A stretch of DNA of 8,974 nucleotides, taken from NCBI GenBank assembly GCA_945861995.1, contig CAMAWZ010000085.1, positions 1 through 8,974 of the forward strand, read 5' to 3'. The notes below the pieces were generated by a model. The model did not search any database. It saw only the letters and a program-made list of their open reading frames with translations, and was not told where the DNA came from. Made by a program: the position numbers and the translations under genes. Positions 5,944 through 8,974 of the stretch are shown here, in pieces (within the stretch, counting starts at the first letter, position 1; each line of letters begins with the position of its first letter). The DNA comes from Pseudorhodobacter antarcticus. GTDB taxonomy: Bacteria; Pseudomonadota; Alphaproteobacteria; Rhodobacterales; Rhodobacteraceae.

Positions 5944-5970
5944 GCGGGCCTGCTGGCCCGCTTTTCTATT
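5944..5970 (+). terminator. Intrinsic terminator immediately before rimP
   Basis: GCGGGCC (5944-5950), loop TGCT, GGCCCGC (5955-5961) and then TTTTCTATT form a textbook intrinsic terminator: a perfect 7-bp GC-rich stem and a T-tract broken by C and A. It can end the sulfotransferase-like transcript. It lies only 11 bases before the rimP start, leaving almost no room for a rimP promoter downstream, so it may instead act as an attenuator in the leader of the rimP-nusA operon. Confidence 0.8.
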
Positions 5971-5981
5971 TAAAGGCCCCG

Positions 5982-6602
5982 ATGTCAGACCTCATCGCCA
6001 AAACCGCTATGGATCGCCGCTTGGCCGATATCCTTATCCCCGTGATCGAGGGGTTGGGGTTTGAACTGGTGCGCATTCGCCTGATGGGCGGGCAAACGCG
6101 CACGCTGCAAATCATGGCCGACCGCCCCGACGGCGGTATCGAAGTGGATGAATGCGGCGCAATTTCTACCGCTGTTTCTGCCGTGATGGATGTGGAAGAC
6201 CCGATAGAGGAAAATTATATCCTTGAAGTCTCCTCTCCTGGCATTGACCGCCCTTTGACGCGGCTGAAAGATTTCGAGGCTTGGAAAGGCTGGGAAGCCC
6301 GCCTTGAGACCACCGAATTGATCGATGGCCGCCGCAGGTTCAAAGGGATGCTGGCAGGCGTTGAAGGCGACGAAGTGCTGATCGAAATCGAAGAGGGCAA
6401 AGAAACCCTGACCATCGGTCTGCAATTTGACTGGCTGTCAGATGCCAAGCTGATTTTGACCGATGATCTGATTGCCGAAATGCTGCGCCAGAAAAAGGTC
6501 AGCGGCCAGATCAGCGATAGCGAAATCGACGAAGACCAATTTGACGAGATTGAAACCGATGCGGGCGATGATGACGACATCGCGCCAATTGCAAAACACT
6601 AA
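5982..6602 (+). CDS. rimP: Ribosome maturation factor RimP
   Basis: A 206-residue cytoplasmic protein needed for maturation of the 30S ribosomal subunit. The N-terminal alpha/beta domain runs to about residue 90 and includes GFELVRIRLMGG (26-37), ALSAV-type helix AISTAVSAVMDVEDPI (60-75) and the family signature EVSSPGIDRPL (82-92). An SH3-like C-terminal domain follows to about 160. The last 35 residues (QISDSEIDEDQFDEIE then TDAGDDDD) are strongly acidic, an extension that makes it longer than the roughly 150-residue enterobacterial protein and is usual in Rhodobacterales. ATG 5982 is chosen because the conserved domain begins soon after and AAAGG lies five bases upstream; an in-frame GTG at 5940 would run through the terminator hairpin. 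It is the first gene of the rimP-nusA-ylxR-infB operon, 14 bases before nusA. Confidence 0.95.
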   Translation: MSDLIAKTAMDRRLADILIPVIEGLGFELVRIRLMGGQTRTLQIMADRPDGGIEVDECGAISTAVSAVMDVEDPIEENYILEVSSPGIDRPLTRLKDFEAWKGWEARLETTELIDGRRRFKGMLAGVEGDEVLIEIEEGKETLTIGLQFDWLSDAKLILTDDLIAEMLRQKKVSGQISDSEIDEDQFDEIETDAGDDDDIAPIAKH

Positions 6603-6616
6603 GCGGGAGAAGACCT

Positions 6617-8215
6617 ATGGCGATTACCTCGGCCAACCAGCTGGAACTGTTGCAAACCGCCGAAGCGGTGGCACGCGAAAAGATGATCGACCCCGATCTG
6701 GTGATCGCGGCGATGGAAGACAGTCTCGCGCGCGCGGCAAAGTCGCGCTACGGCGCGGATATGGACATTCGCGTGGCGATTGACCGCAAAACAGGCCGCG
6801 CCAGCTTTAGCCGGGTGCGCACTGTGGTTGGGGATGACGAGGTGGAAAACCACCACGCGCAGCTGACGGTCAAGCAAGCCAAGGATTATCTGAAAGAGCC
6901 GACGATCGGCGACGAAATCTCGGATGAAGTGCCGCCTGTGGAACTGGGCCGCATTGCCGCGCAATCTGCCAAGCAAGTCATCTTGCAAAAAGTGCGCGAG
7001 GCCGAGCGGGATCGCCAGTTTGAAGAATTCAAAGACCGCAAGGGCACAATTATCAACGGCCAAGTCAAGCGCGAAGAATATGGCAATATCATCGTCGACA
7101 TTGGTCGCGGCGAAGCCATTTTGCGCCGTAACGAGAAAATCGGCCGCGAATCTTATCGCCCCAATGACCGTATCCGCTGCTATATCAAAGACGTGCGCCG
7201 CGAGGCGCGCGGCCCGCAAGTGTTCCTATCGCGCACCGACCCGCAATTCATGGCCGAACTGTTCAAAATGGAAGTGCCTGAGATTTACGATGGCATCATC
7301 GAGATTAAGGCCGTGGCCCGCGACCCAGGCTCGCGCGCGAAAATCGCCGTTATCAGCCACGACAATTCTATCGACCCCGTGGGTGCCTGCGTGGGTATGC
7401 GTGGTAGCCGCGTTCAGGCCGTTGTGGGCGAATTGCAGGGCGAGAAAATCGACATCATTCCGTGGAACAGCGATCAGGCGACTTTCCTTGTGAACGCGCT
7501 GCAACCTGCCGAAGTGTCCAAAGTTGTGATCGACGAAGAGGCAGGCAAGATCGAAGTCGTCGTGCCAGACGAACAGCTTTCGTTGGCCATTGGTCGGCGC
7601 GGGCAAAACGTACGCTTGGCCAGCCAGTTGACGGGCCTTGATATCGACATCGTCACCGAATCAGACGAATCGGCCCGCCGCCAAGCCGAATTTGCGGACC
7701 GCACCCAGTTGTTCATGGACACGCTGGATGTGGACGAGATGATGGCGCAGTTGCTGGTGGCCGAAGGCTTTACCAATTTGGAAGAAGTCGCTTACGTTGA
7801 AGTGGACGAGTTGTTGTCCATCGACGGATTTGACGAAGGCACCGCAGGCGAATTGCAGGCCCGCGCGCGCGATTATCTGGAAGCGGCCAGCAAAAAGGCG
7901 ATGGACGCCGCCCGCGCGCTGGGCGTGGAAGACAGCCTTGTCGAGTTTGAGGGGCTGACCCCGCTGATGCTGGAAGCTTTGGGCAAAGACGGCATCAAAA
8001 CGCTAGAAGATTTCGCCACTGTGGCCGATTGGGAACTTGCTGGCGGCTGGACAACCGTGAAAGGCCAGCGCGTCAAGGATGAGGGCGTTTTGGAAAAGTT
8101 TGATGTGTCTTTGGAAGAGGCGCAAACCCTGATCATGACCGCCCGCGTCATGCTGGGCTGGGTTGACCCAACCGAGATGGAAGCACCCGAAGAAGAACAG
8201 GAGGCCGAGGTCTGA
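6617..8215 (+). CDS. nusA: Transcription termination/antitermination factor NusA
   Basis: A 532-residue RNA polymerase-associated factor that promotes pausing and hairpin-dependent termination and takes part in antitermination complexes. Domains in order: the N-terminal polymerase-binding domain (1 to about 130, with VAREKMIDPDLVIAAMEDSL at 18-37), an S1 domain (about 140-205, IINGQVKREEYGNIIVDIG), KH1 (about 235-300, with DPVGACVGMRGSRVQAV), KH2 (about 305-350, with SLAIGRRGQNVRLASQLTG at 322-340), and two C-terminal helix-hairpin-helix/acidic-repeat units (about 370-425 and 440-512), as in proteobacterial NusA. The tail EAPEEEQEAEV is acidic. GGGAGAAG just before ATG 6617 is a strong ribosome-binding site. 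The gene lies 14 bases after rimP and 24 before ylxR. Its stop codon is inside a perfect inverted repeat. Confidence 0.97.
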   Translation: MAITSANQLELLQTAEAVAREKMIDPDLVIAAMEDSLARAAKSRYGADMDIRVAIDRKTGRASFSRVRTVVGDDEVENHHAQLTVKQAKDYLKEPTIGDEISDEVPPVELGRIAAQSAKQVILQKVREAERDRQFEEFKDRKGTIINGQVKREEYGNIIVDIGRGEAILRRNEKIGRESYRPNDRIRCYIKDVRREARGPQVFLSRTDPQFMAELFKMEVPEIYDGIIEIKAVARDPGSRAKIAVISHDNSIDPVGACVGMRGSRVQAVVGELQGEKIDIIPWNSDQATFLVNALQPAEVSKVVIDEEAGKIEVVVPDEQLSLAIGRRGQNVRLASQLTGLDIDIVTESDESARRQAEFADRTQLFMDTLDVDEMMAQLLVAEGFTNLEEVAYVEVDELLSIDGFDEGTAGELQARARDYLEAASKKAMDAARALGVEDSLVEFEGLTPLMLEALGKDGIKTLEDFATVADWELAGGWTTVKGQRVKDEGVLEKFDVSLEEAQTLIMTARVMLGWVDPTEMEAPEEEQEAEV

Positions 8216-8228
8216 TCTCAGACCTCGG
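8205..8228 (+). promoter_or_regulatory. Perfect inverted repeat across the nusA stop codon, before ylxR
   Basis: CCGAGGTCTGA (8205-8215) and TCAGACCTCGG (8218-8228) are exact reverse complements separated by TC. In RNA this gives a 10-bp stem with a tetraloop. The left arm contains the nusA stop TGA (8213-8215), and the right arm runs into the GGATGAG (8227-8233) that precedes the ylxR start at 8240. No T-run follows, so it is not an intrinsic terminator. A processing site or a translational-coupling element is possible. Confidence 0.6.
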
Positions 8229-8239
8229 ATGAGCAAACC

Positions 8240-8884
8240 GTGACACGCGGTGGCCGCCAAAACGATCAAGACGACCCCGAACGCAAATGCATTGTGTCGG
8301 GCGAGGTTCAGCCAAAAGCGGGATTGATTCGCTTTTGTCTGGGGCCTGAAGGCATGGTTGTGCCAGATATTCTGGCGCGGCTGCCTGGTCGGGGGTTTTA
8401 TGTATCTGCCAACCGCGCGATGATTGATAAGGCGGCGGCAAAGGGGCTGTTTTCCCGCGCCGCGCGACAGCCTGTAAAATCGCCCGAGGCTTTGTCCGAT
8501 TTGGTCGAAGCGTTGCTGCTGCGCCGTGTGATCGAGTTGATCTCGCTGGCGCGCAAAGCGTCTGGCGCGGTGATGGGGTATGAAAAGGTTAAGGAATGGC
8601 TGTCTTCGGGCAAAGCCGTGCTGCTGATACAGGCGGCAGACGGGTCTGAACGGGGCAAGACGAAACTTCGCGCGCCCGAAGGCGAAGGGCGCTTTATTGG
8701 TTTCTTGACTGCGCAGGAATTGGGTTTGGCTTTTGGCCGCGAACGTGCGATACACGCCGCGCTTGCCGCTGGCGGACTCACGTCTCGTGTAGTAGAGGAC
8801 GCAGCAAGGCTATGGGGTTTGCGTGATGCGGCCACATTGCAAAATGGCGGAATTCCCGCCGAAAAGGATACGAAAGACGCATGA
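8240..8884 (+). CDS. ylxR: YlxR-family RNA-binding protein (DUF448) with L7Ae-like domain
   Basis: A 214-residue protein joining two RNA-binding modules. Residues 15-80 are the YlxR (DUF448) domain, with RKCIVSGEVQPKAGLIRF (15-32) matching the family pattern R-x-C-x-x-x-[GT]...L-x-R-F and GRGFYV (50-55) matching GRGAYV. Residues about 93-180 resemble the ribosomal L7Ae/L30e fold seen in YlxQ (LLRRVIELISLARKASGAVMG, then KAVLLIQAADGS). In Bacillus these are two separate genes, ylxR and ylxQ, in the same position; the fused form is common in alphaproteobacteria. YlxR proteins bind RNA, and in some bacteria bind RNase P RNA. The GTG start at 8240 gives the family-typical MTRGG N-terminus; GGATGAG six bases upstream is a modest ribosome-binding site. 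The frame is the same as that of nusA. The stop overlaps the infB start by four bases (ATGA). Confidence 0.9.
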   Translation: MTRGGRQNDQDDPERKCIVSGEVQPKAGLIRFCLGPEGMVVPDILARLPGRGFYVSANRAMIDKAAAKGLFSRAARQPVKSPEALSDLVEALLLRRVIELISLARKASGAVMGYEKVKEWLSSGKAVLLIQAADGSERGKTKLRAPEGEGRFIGFLTAQELGLAFGRERAIHAALAAGGLTSRVVEDAARLWGLRDAATLQNGGIPAEKDTKDA

Positions 8885-8974
8885 CCGATTCTGACGGCAA
8901 AAAACCCCTAGGCTTGGGTGGCGCTCCGCGTTCTGGACAGGTGAAGCAAAGCTTTAGCCATGGCCGAACCAAAA
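8881..8974 (+). CDS. infB: Translation initiation factor IF-2, N-terminal fragment (runs off the window)
   Basis: The first 31 codons of a gene that continues past the window edge. The start ATG overlaps the ylxR stop as ATGA, indicating translational coupling. The N-terminus begins MTDSDGKKPLGLGG and contains VKQSFSHGRTK, which matches the short conserved segment at the start of alphaproteobacterial IF-2 ('KQSFSHGRTKxVVVE'). Position after nusA and ylxR agrees with the conserved operon. IF-2 is the GTPase that brings initiator tRNA to the 30S subunit; the GTPase domains lie outside the window. AAAAGG (8862-8867) is rather far upstream, so coupling rather than a strong ribosome-binding site probably drives initiation. 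Confidence 0.9.
   Translation, partial: MTDSDGKKPLGLGGAPRSGQVKQSFSHGRTK

Noticed and set aside
5858..5981. An initiator tRNA gene before rimP, as in the metY-rimP-nusA operon of enterobacteria
   Set aside because: No cloverleaf, T-loop motif or CCA end can be found; the spacer holds three simple hairpins instead.
8003..8755. Minus-strand open frame of 250 codons across nusA and ylxR
   Set aside because: It is antisense to two conserved genes and has a biased basic composition with no domain.
8846..8860. Small hairpin GGCGG-AATTC-CCGCC before infB
   Set aside because: A 5-bp stem inside GC-rich coding sequence with no T-run is expected by chance.

Overview
The window looks like chromosomal DNA of an alphaproteobacterium of the order Rhodobacterales (Rhodobacter/Roseobacter relatives). 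Three things point there: the order rimP-nusA-ylxR-infB with an acidic C-terminal tail on RimP, an IF-2 N-terminus of the kind seen in that group, and a long acyl-CoA dehydrogenase with the features of (2S)-methylsuccinyl-CoA dehydrogenase, an enzyme of the ethylmalonyl-CoA pathway. Assignments rest on reading motifs, not on a database search.

Layout. Bases 1-286 hold the C-terminal end of a major facilitator superfamily transporter on the + strand. It meets, stop codon on stop codon, a minus-strand NAD(P)-dependent reductase of the dihydroflavonol-reductase/cinnamoyl-CoA-reductase type (283-1290). Upstream of that on the same strand is the probable mcd gene (1342-3006), and the two may be co-transcribed. 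A 180-base divergent spacer rich in TTTGCG/CGCAA half-sites separates mcd from a + strand TauE/SafE-type permease (3187-3954). That permease converges on a minus-strand EamA/DMT-type permease (3986-4894). Next come an AT-rich spacer (4895-5077) and a lone sulfotransferase-like gene (5078-5857) whose composition differs from its neighbours. A 124-base spacer with three successive stem-loops, the last an intrinsic terminator, leads into the transcription/translation operon rimP (5982-6602), nusA (6617-8215), ylxR (8240-8884) and infB (8881 to the window edge).

How the genes relate. The right third is the conserved housekeeping operon: RimP matures the 30S subunit, NusA controls elongation, pausing and termination, YlxR is a small RNA-binding protein and IF-2 starts translation. 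The left two thirds are metabolic and transport genes with no shared pathway that I can demonstrate.

I see no mobile element, CRISPR array, tRNA, rRNA or defence system, and no obviously new multi-gene system. The observations most worth following are RNA-level. (1) A 12-bp hairpin buries the Shine-Dalgarno sequence of the reductase gene. (2) An intrinsic terminator lies only about 11 bases before the rimP start, with an upstream near-repeat of one stem arm that could form a competing antiterminator. (3) A perfect inverted repeat spans the nusA stop codon and abuts the ylxR ribosome-binding region.
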